Notes: generated by a model not told the origin, from the sequence alone. A DNA stretch of 64,000 nucleotides from Glycomyces fuscus (GCA_002529455.1 NYMS01000062.1:114513-178512); one strand, 5' to 3'; positions 28,490 through 37,543 are shown, numbered from the stretch's first letter. A program made the numbers and translations.

Positions 28490-29616
28490 CGGACACGCAC
28501 CGGCACGACGGGGATCGCGCCCGTGCCGCCCGCCGGCACCTGCCGGGGCAGTGTCGAGCCGCCCGCCGGGGCGGGGGATATGCCGTGGGAGGCGAACTCC
28601 GACTCGCTGATGAAGTCGTCCGTCCACCGCCGCACCATCGCCACCCCCTCGCGCCAGTCGTCGCTCAGGCGGGGCCCGTCCGCGACGGCCTGCCGCAGCA
28701 GGCCGGTGATCTCGTCGACCCCGGCCGCCGTGGTGAGCGAGGCGGTGGAGGAGAAGCGCGGGTTGATCTCGAAGATCCTCGGCCTGCCGTCCCCGTCCAG
28801 GCACAGCTGCACGTTGAAGGGGCCGTCGGCGCGCAGCGCGGCCTGGACCGCCCGGCAGACGCGGGCCACCCCGCCGTGGCGCCGGGTCACCGCGTACCTG
28901 GTCACCCCCTGCTTGAGGACGACCTCCTTGGGCACCACGGCCTGGACCTCGCCGTCCCTCCACACCACCACGGACACCGTGTACTCGGGGCCGCCGATCC
29001 GCTCCTGCACGATCAGCTCGTCCGCCGCGTAGCCGCCCTCGGACACCACCCGCGCCATGTCGCGGACCGAGTCGATGACCACCACCCCGCGGCTCCCGCG
29101 TCCGCAGCGCGGTTTGACGACGAGGCCGCCGGGCGCTGAGTCCGCGGCGTCGCTCGGCCACTCCGAGGCCAGCCAGGTACGCGGCACGCCGATCCCGGCG
29201 TCCTCCAGCTCACGCATCAGCACGTACTTGTCCAGGCAGGTGGTGACGAAGTCCAGCCGGGGCAGCAGCACCTCCACGCCGTCCTTGGCGAGTTCGCCCA
29301 CCCGGACCAGCTCCTCGTCGACCAGGGGGACGACCGCGACGGCCCCCTCGTCCGCGCACAGCGTTCGCATCCTGGGCAGGAAGGCCTCGCTGTCACCCGG
29401 CGGCACCAGGTACCCGCGGTCGGCCAGGTACAGGCCCGGCGCGGCGGGGTCCACATCGGTCGCCACCACGCGGAAACCCTGTTCCCGCAGGTGGAGGATG
29501 GTCCCGGGCGTGGGGGCCGACCCCGCTGTCGTGACCACGACGGTCGGTTTCCTCGCAGGCTGCTGTGGCACCGGTCGAACCCTTTCCGACGTGGACGGCG
29601 GACTGGGGGATGCCAT
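28486..29616 (-). CDS. ATP-grasp domain protein (carbamoyl-phosphate-synthase-like ligase)
   Basis: The 376-residue protein has the ATP-grasp layout: a Rossmann-like N-terminal part (TVVVTTAGSAPTPGTILHLREQG), a central ATP-binding lobe (GLVVKPRCGRGSRGVVVIDS) and metal-binding carboxylates in FNVQLCLDGDGRPRIFEINPRFSST. Such enzymes join a carboxylate to an amine or thiol through an acyl phosphate; CarB-like members of this type include PylC-type ligases. The reaction here is unknown. ATG 29616 (MASPSPPSTSER) is chosen; more upstream codons are arginine/proline-rich. It is the first gene of a two-gene operon with an inositol-phosphatase-family enzyme, an unusual pairing. Confidence 0.85.
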   Translation of the reverse strand: MASPSPPSTSERVRPVPQQPARKPTVVVTTAGSAPTPGTILHLREQGFRVVATDVDPAAPGLYLADRGYLVPPGDSEAFLPRMRTLCADEGAVAVVPLVDEELVRVGELAKDGVEVLLPRLDFVTTCLDKYVLMRELEDAGIGVPRTWLASEWPSDAADSAPGGLVVKPRCGRGSRGVVVIDSVRDMARVVSEGGYAADELIVQERIGGPEYTVSVVVWRDGEVQAVVPKEVVLKQGVTRYAVTRRHGGVARVCRAVQAALRADGPFNVQLCLDGDGRPRIFEINPRFSSTASLTTAAGVDEITGLLRQAVADGPRLSDDWREGVAMVRRWTDDFISESEFASHGISPAPAGGSTLPRQVPAGGTGAIPVVPVRVR

Positions 29617-29818
29617 CGAGCCTAGACCGCGGGGCGCCCGACGGCCCGGAAATGGCCGGATCCGGTTGTCAGGACAACCGGAGGGGCGCACCGCGCGTGT
29701 AACCCCCGGCCCCGGGAGGGGGACGGGGGCGGGCGGTGCGCGGCGGTGCCGCACACCGCCCGCCCCCGACGTGTCCCCTGCCTCCGGTTCCGGCCGGGGC
29801 CGGAGCCGGGTCCGCGGG

Positions 29819-30349
29819 CTACTCCACCTCGTAGACGGGGGTGACCGTCGCCCGTCCCAGCGTGTGCGAGAACAGGTTGAAGCCGAGGAAGGCCGGGCTC
29901 GCCGACTCGTCCACCTCCAGGCGGGGCACGTCCACCGCGTGCACCACGAAGAAGTAGCGGTGCGGGCCGTGCCCGGCGGGCGGTGCCGCGCCGACGTAGC
30001 GGTGTCCGCCCGCGTCGTTGCGCAGGGTCACGGCCGTTTCCGGAAGGCCGGAACCGTCCCCGGCGCCCGCCGCCAGCTCGGTGACGTCGGCCGGGATGTT
30101 CGCCACCGACCAGTGCCAGAAGCCGCTGGCGGTGGGCGCGTCCGGGTCGAAGCAGGTGACGGCGAAGCTGCGCGTCCCCTCGGGGAAACCGCTCCAGGAC
30201 AGGTGCGGTGAGACGTCCTCGCCTCCGGCGCCCATGATCCCGCTGACCTGGGCCCGGGGAAGGGTCTGTCCGTCGGCGACGTCGTTGCTGGTGACGGTGA
30301 ACGACGCGACCTGGGGCAGGAAGTCGTAGGGGGAGGGTGGCGTGGCCAC
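29819..30349 (-). CDS. YbhB/YbcL (PEBP) family protein
   Basis: This 176-residue protein is a bacterial phosphatidylethanolamine-binding-protein homologue. The two signature blocks are SWSGFPEGTRSFAVTCFDPDAPTASGFWHW (anion-binding DPDAP and HW) and GHGPHRYFFVVHAVD (the GxHRY block). No signal peptide is visible, so it is cytosolic, as YbhB is. The molecular role of bacterial members is poorly defined. It has its own transcription unit, divergent from the F420-dependent oxidoreductase gene. Confidence 0.93.
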   Translation of the reverse strand: MATPPSPYDFLPQVASFTVTSNDVADGQTLPRAQVSGIMGAGGEDVSPHLSWSGFPEGTRSFAVTCFDPDAPTASGFWHWSVANIPADVTELAAGAGDGSGLPETAVTLRNDAGGHRYVGAAPPAGHGPHRYFFVVHAVDVPRLEVDESASPAFLGFNLFSHTLGRATVTPVYEVE

Positions 30350-30637
30350 GAAGGGGCCTCCTTCGTTCTTCTGGGATGCGCTTGTGCGGCCCGGCCGGGG
30401 GCGCCCGCCGTCGGCGGGGCTCCGGTCCGGGCCCTACGAACATACGCCCCGGCGGGCACGTGCGTCCCGCGTGGGATACGCCGTGTCGGAGGGCGGCGGC
30501 GGTGCGCCGGACCGGAGAACGCCGGTGCCGGGGCGCGAAGGAGGGAGGCGCCCCGAGACAACAGACCGACCGGGCGGTACGGTGCTGCCAACACGGAACA
30601 AGAACCGGATTCGGTTCCACACCGACAGGGAGACGCC

Positions 30638-31603
30638 ATGACCACTCGCTGGGGCATCACCATCCCGCTGGAGGGGGTCCCGCTCTCCGAGCAGCGGGCC
30701 CTCGTCGAACGGCTGCCGGACCTGGGCTACACCGACGCCTGGTCGGCGGAGGCCAACGGCACCGACGCCTTCACCCCCCTCGCCCTGGCCAGCGTGTGGG
30801 CGCCCCGGCTGCGCCTGGGCACCGCGATCGTGCCCGCCTACACGCGCGGTCCGGCCACCCTGGCGATGAGCGCCGCGACCCTGGCCGCCGCGGCCCCGGG
30901 CCGCTTCGCGCTGGGCGTGGGCACGTCCTCCAACGTGATCGTGGAGCGGTGGAACTCCATCCCCTTCGAGGAGCCCTACAAGAAGGTGCGCGACACCGTG
31001 CGCTTCCTGCGCACCGCGCTCACCGGCGCGAAGGTCAAGGAGAGCTACGACACCTTCAGCGTCAACGGCTTCACGCTCGGCGCGGTCCCCGAGCAGGCCC
31101 CGCCGCTGCTGGTGGCGGCGCTGCGGCCGGGCATGCTCAAACTCGCCGGGCGCGAGGGCGACGGCGCCATCATCAACTGGCTCTCGCCGGAGGACGTGCG
31201 CACGGTGGTCCCCCACGTGCGGCAGTACGGCGAGGACAAGGAGGTGGTCGCGCGGATCTTCGCCATCCCCGGCGCCGATCCGGACACCGCCCGCGGGATC
31301 GGCCGGTGGGCGATCTCGGCCTACCTCAACGTCCCCGTCTACCGGGCGTTCCACGAGTGGCTGGGCCGAGAGGAGCTCACCCCGATGTGGAAGGCGTGGG
31401 ACGAGGGGGACCGCAAGGGTGCTCTGGCCGCGATCCCGGACTCGGTGGTGGACGACCTCATCGTGCACGGTCCCGCCGAGTACTGCCGTGAGCGGATCCG
31501 GGCCTACGCCGACAACGGCGTGACCACCCCGGTGATCGCGCCGATCGGCCCGCCGAACGCGGACCCGGCCGCGGTGGTGCGGGCGCTGGCGCCGCGGGAC
31601 TGA
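30638..31603 (+). CDS. LLM class F420-dependent oxidoreductase
   Basis: The 321-residue TIM-barrel protein is a luciferase-like monooxygenase-superfamily member of the F420-using type: GITIPLEGVPL at strand 1, LGYTDAWSAEANGTDAFTPLALA, LRLGTAIVPAYTRGPATLAMSAATL, and APGRFALGVGTSS. Members move hydride between reduced deazaflavin F420 and an organic substrate; that substrate is unknown here. Lack of the flavin-loop features of bacterial luciferase supports F420, but cofactor preference is inferred from family resemblance. A perfect 28-base palindrome follows the stop. Confidence 0.9.
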   Translation: MTTRWGITIPLEGVPLSEQRALVERLPDLGYTDAWSAEANGTDAFTPLALASVWAPRLRLGTAIVPAYTRGPATLAMSAATLAAAAPGRFALGVGTSSNVIVERWNSIPFEEPYKKVRDTVRFLRTALTGAKVKESYDTFSVNGFTLGAVPEQAPPLLVAALRPGMLKLAGREGDGAIINWLSPEDVRTVVPHVRQYGEDKEVVARIFAIPGADPDTARGIGRWAISAYLNVPVYRAFHEWLGREELTPMWKAWDEGDRKGALAAIPDSVVDDLIVHGPAEYCRERIRAYADNGVTTPVIAPIGPPNADPAAVVRALAPRD

Positions 31604-31622
31604 GGGTCCGGCCGCGGGCGGT

Positions 31623-31650
31623 ACGGGGCCGGAGGGCCCTCCGGCCCCGT
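31623..31650. terminator. 28-base perfect palindrome between LLM and PucR genes
   Basis: Bases 31623-31636 are exactly complementary to 31637-31650 (ACGGGGCCGGAGGG and its complement). It lies 20 bases past the oxidoreductase stop and ahead of the convergent regulator stop, so it should act on both transcripts. Confidence 0.7.
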
Positions 31651-31776
31651 CCACCACGCCGGCCTTCGGCGGATCCGCCCCGGAAGGCCCGCCTCCCGCC
31701 CGTGGAAGACCGCTCCGGCCGGCCTCGGAAGCGGTGGTGCGGCGCCCCGGTCGTCCCGAACGACCGGGGCCGCCCG

Positions 31777-33108
31777 TCACCCGGTTCCGCGCGCCCCGCC
31801 GTCCCGGTGCGCGGGGCCCTCCTCCACGGGGCCGAGCAGGCGGCGGGCCCGCAGGACCAGCTCCAGCTCGAAGCGCTCACCGGGCTCGCGCAGCCGGTCG
31901 CCGAACAGCTCCTCCAGCCGGCGCAGCCGGTAGCGCACCGTCTGCGGGTGGATGCGCAGCCGCTCCGCCGCCTCGTTGGCGTTGAGTCCCGACTCCAGCC
32001 AGGCCAGGAGGGTGTCGGCCATCCGCTCCCGCTGCGGCGGACGCAGCGGCGCCAGCGGCGCGAGCCGGGACCGCGCCATCTCCGCGACCAGCCCGGGGTC
32101 GCGCGACAGCAGCAGTGCGGGCAGGTGGTCGTCCCACCGCACCACGCCCCCGCCCGGCACCACGCCCGTCCGTACGAGTTCCGCCAGGTTCCGGGCCCGG
32201 GCCAGCGACACCGGTGCCTGGTCCAGGGGCACGCTCGGTCCCAGCACCGCGCAGGACCCCCGCAGAGAGCGCTCCAGCGACCGCAGTCGCCCCGGTCCCT
32301 CGGGGTCGGGCACCACCGCGCACGGCTCCACCCGGTCCAGCCCCACCAGCACGTCCGGCGGCAGCGCGGGGAGGCCGGAGGCCGTTGCCACCGCGACCGG
32401 CGGCGTTCCCGCCCCGGCCGACAGCCGCGCGGCCGGGTCCGCCGCGGCCCCCGTCGCGCCGTCCGCCTCCCGGTGCAGCAGCGCCACCGCCACCCGCTCG
32501 GGCAGCCGCCACCGGGCGGCCCGGGCCAGGGCGGGCACCGCCCCCGCCTCCTGCCGCGTTCCCGCCTCGGCCAGCAGCACCTCCAGCAGACGCGCCCGGC
32601 GCCTGCGCAGCGCGTCCACCCCCGCCCCGCGCACCCGCGCGTGGCCCTCGGCGGCGGCGGTCGAGACCTCCTCCTGGAACGCGAAGATCGCCTCTCCCAG
32701 CACCGCCATGTGGTCACGGGTGAGCGCGTCCGCGTCGGCCAGCCGCCGCCACGCCACGGCCGCCGCCGTACGCATCCCCGTGTGCAGGCACTCCAGGGTG
32801 CGCCCGTGCCGGGCCTCGTCCGCACCGAACGCCCGGAACTCGGCGGCCAGCGCGTCCACGTGCCCGGGGGAGCGGCCACCGCCCTCCACCCGGTCCAGGA
32901 AGGCGTGCAGTCCGGCTTCCACGGTCCGCCGCAGCCCCTCGGCGTCGGCGGGATCCAGGGGCACGGCGTGGGACTCCGACCGGCGCCGGATACCCTCCAG
33001 CGCCTCCTCCGCCAGCGGCGGCACCAGCGGGCGCAGCCGGGCGCCCAGCTCCGGGGGGATCCGCGCGAACGGGTCCGTCGGACGGCTCTCCCGTAGTGGG
33101 TGGGTCAT
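31777..33108 (-). CDS. PucR family transcriptional regulator
   Basis: This 443-residue protein has the C-terminal PucR helix-turn-helix: RMADTLLAWLESGLNANEAAERLRIHPQTVRYRLRRLEELFG in family terms, about residues 365-410, followed by a short tail. The N-terminal and middle parts (helical, with a GGDEF-like fold region about 170-330) resemble the sensory portion of PucR/CdaR regulators. The ligand and targets are unknown. ATG 33108 follows ggaggtgac. Directly upstream of it lies a four-copy 48-bp tandem repeat, which falls in or near its promoter. Confidence 0.88.
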   Translation of the reverse strand: MTHPLRESRPTDPFARIPPELGARLRPLVPPLAEEALEGIRRRSESHAVPLDPADAEGLRRTVEAGLHAFLDRVEGGGRSPGHVDALAAEFRAFGADEARHGRTLECLHTGMRTAAAVAWRRLADADALTRDHMAVLGEAIFAFQEEVSTAAAEGHARVRGAGVDALRRRRARLLEVLLAEAGTRQEAGAVPALARAARWRLPERVAVALLHREADGATGAAADPAARLSAGAGTPPVAVATASGLPALPPDVLVGLDRVEPCAVVPDPEGPGRLRSLERSLRGSCAVLGPSVPLDQAPVSLARARNLAELVRTGVVPGGGVVRWDDHLPALLLSRDPGLVAEMARSRLAPLAPLRPPQRERMADTLLAWLESGLNANEAAERLRIHPQTVRYRLRRLEELFGDRLREPGERFELELVLRARRLLGPVEEGPAHRDGGARGTG

Positions 33109-33223
33109 GTCACCTCCGGCGCGGACGCACGGCGGAGCCGCCCGTGGCACGCCCGCGCGTGCTCTGTGCGCCAGAAAGTCCAGAGCGGTTCCGTCGGGAG
33201 GGAACCGCGTTCCCATACCACCA

Positions 33224-33415
33224 GAGCCTCGCCACGCCGACAACCCCCGCTCGGTCTCTGGTGGTTGTGGTGAGCCTCGCCACGCCGACAACCCCCGCTC
33301 GGTCTCTGGTGGTTGTGGTGAGCCTCGCCACGCCGACAACCCCTGCCCGGTCTCTGGTGGTTGTGGTGAGCCTCGCCACGCCGACAACCCCTGCCCGGTC
33401 TCTGGTGGTTGTGGT
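33224..33415. repeat. four tandem copies of a 48-bp repeat (minisatellite), plus partial fifth
   Basis: Units start at 33224, 33272, 33320 and 33368, each exactly 48 bases beginning gagcctcgccacgccgacaa and ending ctctggtggttgtggt. Copies 1-2 read cccccgctcggtc in the middle, copies 3-4 cccctgcccggtc; otherwise they are identical. A degenerate fifth copy starts at 33416. Each unit contains GTGG...CCAC inverted elements, and ccaccagag just before copy 1 mirrors ctctggtgg. Because 48 is divisible by three, all frames stay open and yield spurious repetitive proteins. It lies between the divergent PucR regulator and lipoprotein genes. Confidence 0.93.
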
Positions 33416-33525
33416 GAGCCCCGCGACGCCCGGAGCGCGCCGTTCCGGACACCGCTGGTCACGCAACGGGTCGATACGGTAACAATGGTGCGGACGACGC
33501 CCCGCCCCCTCGAAAGGCGCCCGCA

Positions 33526-34008
33526 ATGAGACGACTTCCGCTGTCCGCGCCGCTGCTGGCCCTGCTCCTGACCGCCACGGCCTGCTCCGGCGAGGAGGCT
33601 CCGGAGGAGGACGCGGGGCAGGCAGAGGAGACCGCCGCCGCGGTGGACCCGGACGCCGAGTCCCACGTGCGGCGCGCCGCGGAGGGCTTCCTCGCCTCCC
33701 TCATGGCCGCCGACGGAGAGGCGGGCTGCGCGCTGATGGACGAGGCCGCGCGCACGATGGTGGCCGAGGAGCACGGGGCCGAGGACTGCCCGGCGGGCTT
33801 CCCCCTCTACGCCGAGTCGCTCCGGGGCGGGGAGGGCATCGAGGTCGGCGAGGTCACCATGGGCACCGACCTGGAGGGGGAGGTCCCCATCGCCACGGTC
33901 GCCCTGGTCTACTCCGGCGAGGACCAGGGGCCCCTGGAGATGCGCCGGGACTCCGACGACCAGTGGGTCGCCACCCGCCTGCCCGGCACCTCCCCGGGCG
34001 GTGCCTGA
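33526..34008 (+). CDS. small predicted lipoprotein
   Basis: The 160-residue protein starts MRRLPLSAPLLALLLTATAC, a signal peptide with a lipobox-like TAC at Cys20. An acidic Glu-rich spacer (GEEAPEEDAGQAEET) and a small globular domain (about 45-155) follow. That domain (EGFLASLMAADGEAGCALMD ... VALVYSGEDQGPLEMRRDSDDQWVA) resembles NTF2-like/DUF4878-type extracytoplasmic domains of actinobacterial lipoproteins; this is an impression. It is expected on the outer face of the membrane. Its promoter region contains the 48-bp tandem repeat shared with the divergent PucR gene. Confidence 0.8.
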   Translation: MRRLPLSAPLLALLLTATACSGEEAPEEDAGQAEETAAAVDPDAESHVRRAAEGFLASLMAADGEAGCALMDEAARTMVAEEHGAEDCPAGFPLYAESLRGGEGIEVGEVTMGTDLEGEVPIATVALVYSGEDQGPLEMRRDSDDQWVATRLPGTSPGGA

Positions 34009-34104
34009 CCGGGTCGGAGGCCGCGTCGGTGGAGGGCGTCAGCGGCGGCGGGCCGTGGTCGACGCGGACGAGCGGGGGCCGGACACCGGCCGGGCAGGCT
34101 CGGC

Positions 34105-34260
34105 TCAGCTGAAGAAGGCGTAGCCGAGGGCCATGCCCCCGATCACGACCGCCACGGCCACCAGCGGCCAGAGCCACTGGACGACCCTCTCCCTCGACGC
34201 GGCCCTCCGGTCCAGCGTCCCGGCGTCACCTTGTTCCTCGGACTTTCTCGTGCTGTTCAC
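34105..34260 (-). CDS. 51-residue single-pass membrane protein
   Basis: GTG 34260 to TGA 34105 encodes a short protein with a charged N-terminus (MNSTRKSEEQGDAGTLDRRA) and one strong hydrophobic helix near the C-terminus (WLWPLVAVAVVIGGMALGYAFF). Third-position GC is high and the hydrophobic pattern fits a real small membrane protein; the ribosome site is weak (ggacggt). No homologue is recognised. It lies between the lipoprotein gene (convergent) and the sugar-acid operon end. Confidence 0.6.
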   Translation of the reverse strand: MNSTRKSEEQGDAGTLDRRAASRERVVQWLWPLVAVAVVIGGMALGYAFFS

Positions 34261-34512
34261 ACCGTCCGGCTTACCAGACGCAAGGGCGGACGGTCATCTC
34301 CGCGAGGTCACGGATCGTTCGGCGCGTCCCCGGCCCCGTCGCTCCCACCGTCCCGCGGACCTTCCGTCCCCGGTGGTCCCGCTCACCCCGGGGAGAACCA
34401 GAACCCGTCGGCTCCCGGGCCCCGTCGGTCCCATGGGGCACGCGGAGACCACCGGTCCACGCTTCCACCAGCCTGTCCGGCCCCGGCGCCACCGCGTCAC
34501 CGACCTCCCGGG

Positions 34513-35154
34513 TCAGTGCACCTGGGCGGCGCCCCCGCCCAGCCGCACCGCCTCCGCGGCCAGACGGGTGATCCGCGCCCAGTCGCCCGTGCGGAGCGCG
34601 TCCTCGGGGGTCAGCCAGCTCCCCCCGACGCACGCCACGTTGGGCAGGGCCAGGTAGTCGGCTGCCGTGGCGGCCGTGATCCCGCCCGTGGGGCAGAACA
34701 CGACGTCGGGGACCGGGCCCGCCACCGAGCGCAGGAACGGGGTTCCCGGGACCGACGCGGGGAAGAGCTTCTGCGCGCGCATCCCGGCCTCCCGGGCGGC
34801 CAGCACCTCGCTGACGGTGGCCACCCCCGGCAGGGCGGGGACCCCGCCCGCGACCAGGTGCCGCAGCATCCGGTCCGTGGTGCCGGGTGTGACCAGGAAG
34901 CGCGCCCCGGCCTCCGAGGCCTCGTCGGCCTGGCGGGGGGTGAGCACGGTCCCCGCGCCCACCACCATGTCCGGCACCTCCCGGGCGATCGCCCGGACCG
35001 CATCCAGGGCGCCGGGCGTGCGCAGGGTGACCTCCACGACGCCCACACCGCCCGCCAGCAGCGCCTCCGCGAGGGGGACCGCCCTCCCGGGGGAGTCCAC
35101 CGTCACCACGGGCACGACCGGCGACAGCGCCAGCAGGGACTCGACCCCGCTCAC
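34513..35154 (-). CDS. eda: 2-dehydro-3-deoxy-6-phosphogluconate (KDPG) aldolase
   Basis: This 213-residue class I aldolase cleaves KDPG to pyruvate and glyceraldehyde-3-phosphate. The general acid/base Glu41 sits in VVEVTLRTP and the Schiff-base Lys129 in RAQKLFPAS; the phosphate site GGSWL and the VVGAGTVLTPRQADEASEAGA block are also present. It is the last gene of the operon and overlaps the preceding stop by 4 bases. It completes the predicted path from mannonate through KDG and KDPG to central metabolism. Confidence 0.95.
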   Translation of the reverse strand: MSGVESLLALSPVVPVVTVDSPGRAVPLAEALLAGGVGVVEVTLRTPGALDAVRAIAREVPDMVVGAGTVLTPRQADEASEAGARFLVTPGTTDRMLRHLVAGGVPALPGVATVSEVLAAREAGMRAQKLFPASVPGTPFLRSVAGPVPDVVFCPTGGITAATAADYLALPNVACVGGSWLTPEDALRTGDWARITRLAAEAVRLGGGAAQVH

Positions 35155-36605
35155 GGGGCGACCTCCGCCGCCAGCGCGCCGCCCCCGGCGGACACGACCC
35201 CGTACCAGTGGACCAGCAGGTCGGTGAACGTGGGGTCGGAGGCCAGGTCCCCGGGGAAGACCTCCGAGCGCAGCAGGGCGGGGACCACCTCACGCGCCCC
35301 GCCGCCCCCGGGCAGCAGCGCGCGCAGGGAGTCGGCCAACGGGTCCTCCAGCCCGGGGCCGGCCGTGGCGACGTGGCGCATCCACGCCGCCACCACCAGG
35401 GCGCTCCAGCGGGGCTCGCCGCCCCGGGCCAGCACGGACCGGACCGTGGGCAGGACCCGGGGGCCGAGCTTCTGGGAGCCGTCGGCGCCGACCTTGGCGG
35501 TCGTGTGGCCCAGGGCGGGGTTGGCGAACCGGCGCAGCACCGACGCGGCGTAGGCGCCGCCGTCCAACCCCTCGGGCAGGGTCAGCGAGGGCAGGACCTC
35601 CTCGTGGACGAGACGGTGGGCCGCCGCGGCCACGGCGTCGTCGGCGGCGCACGCGGCGATCGTCGTGTGGCCCACGGACAGGCCGAGGTAGGCGAGCAGG
35701 GAGTGGCTGGCGTTGAGCACGCGCAGCTTGGCCGCCTCCCACGGCCGCACGTCGTCGGTGATCGTCGCCCCGGCCGCCTCCCACCGCGGGCGCGGACCGG
35801 CGAAGCGGTCCTGGATCACCCACTGGTGGAAGGGCTCGGCTACCACGGCCGCCTCGTCGCGCAGGCCCAGCTCCGCCTCGACCGCGTCCACGTCCGCCGG
35901 GGTGGTGGCCGGGACGATCCGGTCCACCATCGTGTTCGGGAAGGCGGCGTTCGCCCCGGCCCAGGAGCGCAGCCGCTCGCCCTCCGCGCCCGGCAGGGCG
36001 TCGGCGAAGTCGGCGACCAGCGCGGCCGTCAGCTCGCCGTTGTCGGGCAGGTTGTCGCAGGAGAGCACGGTCACCGGACCGGCGTCCCGGAGCTGGCGCA
36101 GCTGGAGGCCGCGCGCGATCTGCCCCACCGGCGTGAGCGGCGGGCCGCCGTCCAGGTCGGCGCGCACCCGGGGGTGGGCGGTGTCCAGGCGCCCCGTGAC
36201 CGGGTGCGCCAGGTAGCCCTTCTCCGTGACCGTGAGGGTGACGATCCGGGTGTCGGGGTGGGCGATGCGCTCCACCACGGCCCACGGGTCGGCCGGACCG
36301 GCCAGTGTCTCGCGGACGGAGGAGACCACCCGCACGGGGCGGGCGCCCTCGCCGCGCTCGGTGACGGTGAACAGGCCGTCCTGCGGGGCCAGCTGCTCCC
36401 ACACGCGGGCCGAGCGCCCGGTCACCGCGCTGATACCCCAGGCGGTCTCGCCCGTGGCGAGCATGGCCTCCTCGGTCAGGACCGCGCCGTGGGCGCGGTA
36501 GAAAGCGCCGATCCCGAGGTGGACCACCCCGGTGCGCAGGTCGGCGCGGTCCAGGGCGGTGGCGCGCCCCGAGGCCCGCAGCGCCGCCAGGTCCAGGCGG
36601 GTCAT
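35151..36605 (-). CDS. mannitol dehydrogenase family oxidoreductase, probably fructuronate reductase
   Basis: The 484-residue NAD(P)-dependent polyol/uronate dehydrogenase has the N-terminal VVHLGIGAFYRAHGA nucleotide site and the catalytic region KLRVLNASHSLLAYLG (lysine, asparagine, histidine of the K-x5-N-x2-H pattern). Family members include mannitol dehydrogenase, UxuB fructuronate reductase and UxaB tagaturonate reductase. Because it is coupled (4-base overlaps on both sides) to KDG kinase, ManD and KDPG aldolase genes, reduction of D-fructuronate to D-mannonate is most likely; mannitol or arabinitol oxidation is not excluded. Confidence 0.85.
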   Translation of the reverse strand: MTRLDLAALRASGRATALDRADLRTGVVHLGIGAFYRAHGAVLTEEAMLATGETAWGISAVTGRSARVWEQLAPQDGLFTVTERGEGARPVRVVSSVRETLAGPADPWAVVERIAHPDTRIVTLTVTEKGYLAHPVTGRLDTAHPRVRADLDGGPPLTPVGQIARGLQLRQLRDAGPVTVLSCDNLPDNGELTAALVADFADALPGAEGERLRSWAGANAAFPNTMVDRIVPATTPADVDAVEAELGLRDEAAVVAEPFHQWVIQDRFAGPRPRWEAAGATITDDVRPWEAAKLRVLNASHSLLAYLGLSVGHTTIAACAADDAVAAAAHRLVHEEVLPSLTLPEGLDGGAYAASVLRRFANPALGHTTAKVGADGSQKLGPRVLPTVRSVLARGGEPRWSALVVAAWMRHVATAGPGLEDPLADSLRALLPGGGGAREVVPALLRSEVFPGDLASDPTFTDLLVHWYGVVSAGGGALAAEVAP

Positions 36606-37543
36606 CGCGTCGCCTCCTTCCCCCGCGCGTGCGCGCGGGTCTGCTCCAGGGTCGGCAGGAACCCGGTCCCGCCGCGCCCGCCCACGCTCAGGCTGGCCGC
36701 GGCGGCGGCCAGACGCGCGGCCTCCGCGAGGGGGTCGCCCAGGGTCAGGCGCGCGGTCAGGGTACCCACGAACACGTCCCCCGCGCCGGTCTGGTCCAGG
36801 ACCCGGGGAGCGGGGACCGCGTCGATCCAGGACTCCTCCTCCGGCGTGGCCAGGTGGACGCCGCGCGATCCGCAGGTCACCGCGACGTTGCGGGCGCCCG
36901 CCTCCAGGAGGCGGCGGGCCGCCTCCGCCGGGGTGGCGCTGTCCAGGAGGGCGGAGGTCTCGCCGGGGTGGGAGGGGGTCACCAGGTAGGCGTGCCGGGC
37001 CAGCTCCGCGAGGGTCGCGGCGCCCTCCTCCCGCGAGGCCAGCCGCGGCCGGTGGTTGGGGTCGAACACGAACCTGCGGGCCAGGCGCGCCGCGGCCAGG
37101 ACCGTCCGGCGCGCGCTGTCGGAGACCGCGCAGGCGATACCGCCCGCCACGACCGCGCCCGCCGCGCCGACCGCCTCCTCGTCCAGGTCCCCCGGGGACA
37201 GGGTCGAGCCCACGCTCCCGGCACGGGCGTAGGAGAAGGCGCGTTCGCCCTCGGGGTCGCTGTGCACCAGGTACACGCCCTGCTGGCCGGGGCGGAAGCG
37301 CAGCATGTCGGTGGACACGCCCAGTTCCGCGACGCGGTCGGCGACCGCCCGTCCGAGCTCGTCGTCGGTCAGGACGGCGGCCAGGCCTACCCCGGCCCCG
37401 GCCCGGGCCGCCGCCGCGGCGACGTTCAGGGCGTCGCCCGAGACACCGAGCCTGGCCGGGACCCCGTGCGCGACGGGGGCGTCGGTGGCCACCTCCAGCA
37501 GGACCTCTCCGAGGACGACGACGTCCAGTCCTTGCGTACTCAC
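36602..37543 (-). CDS. kdgK: PfkB family kinase, probable 2-keto-3-deoxygluconate kinase
   Basis: The 313-residue ribokinase-fold enzyme carries VVVLGEVLLEVATD, the glycine motif GVSGDALNVAAAAARAGA, and the signature VLDQTGAGDVFVGTLTARL with the catalytic aspartate. Its place between the ManD and fructuronate-reductase-like genes supports phosphorylation of 2-keto-3-deoxygluconate to KDPG with ATP. The GTG start overlaps the ManD stop (GTGA) and its own stop overlaps the next start, so it is tightly coupled within the operon. Substrate assignment rests on context as well as family. Confidence 0.82.
   Translation of the reverse strand: MSTQGLDVVVLGEVLLEVATDAPVAHGVPARLGVSGDALNVAAAAARAGAGVGLAAVLTDDELGRAVADRVAELGVSTDMLRFRPGQQGVYLVHSDPEGERAFSYARAGSVGSTLSPGDLDEEAVGAAGAVVAGGIACAVSDSARRTVLAAARLARRFVFDPNHRPRLASREEGAATLAELARHAYLVTPSHPGETSALLDSATPAEAARRLLEAGARNVAVTCGSRGVHLATPEEESWIDAVPAPRVLDQTGAGDVFVGTLTARLTLGDPLAEAARLAAAAASLSVGGRGGTGFLPTLEQTRAHARGKEATR

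Noticed and set aside
33224..33415. CRISPR array
   Set aside because: The units are contiguous 48-bp copies with no unique spacers, and no cas genes are present.
33096..33526. Repetitive proteins readable across the 48-bp repeat on both strands
   Set aside because: 48 is a multiple of three, so any frame without a stop stays open through all copies. None has a ribosome site or coding character outside the repeat.
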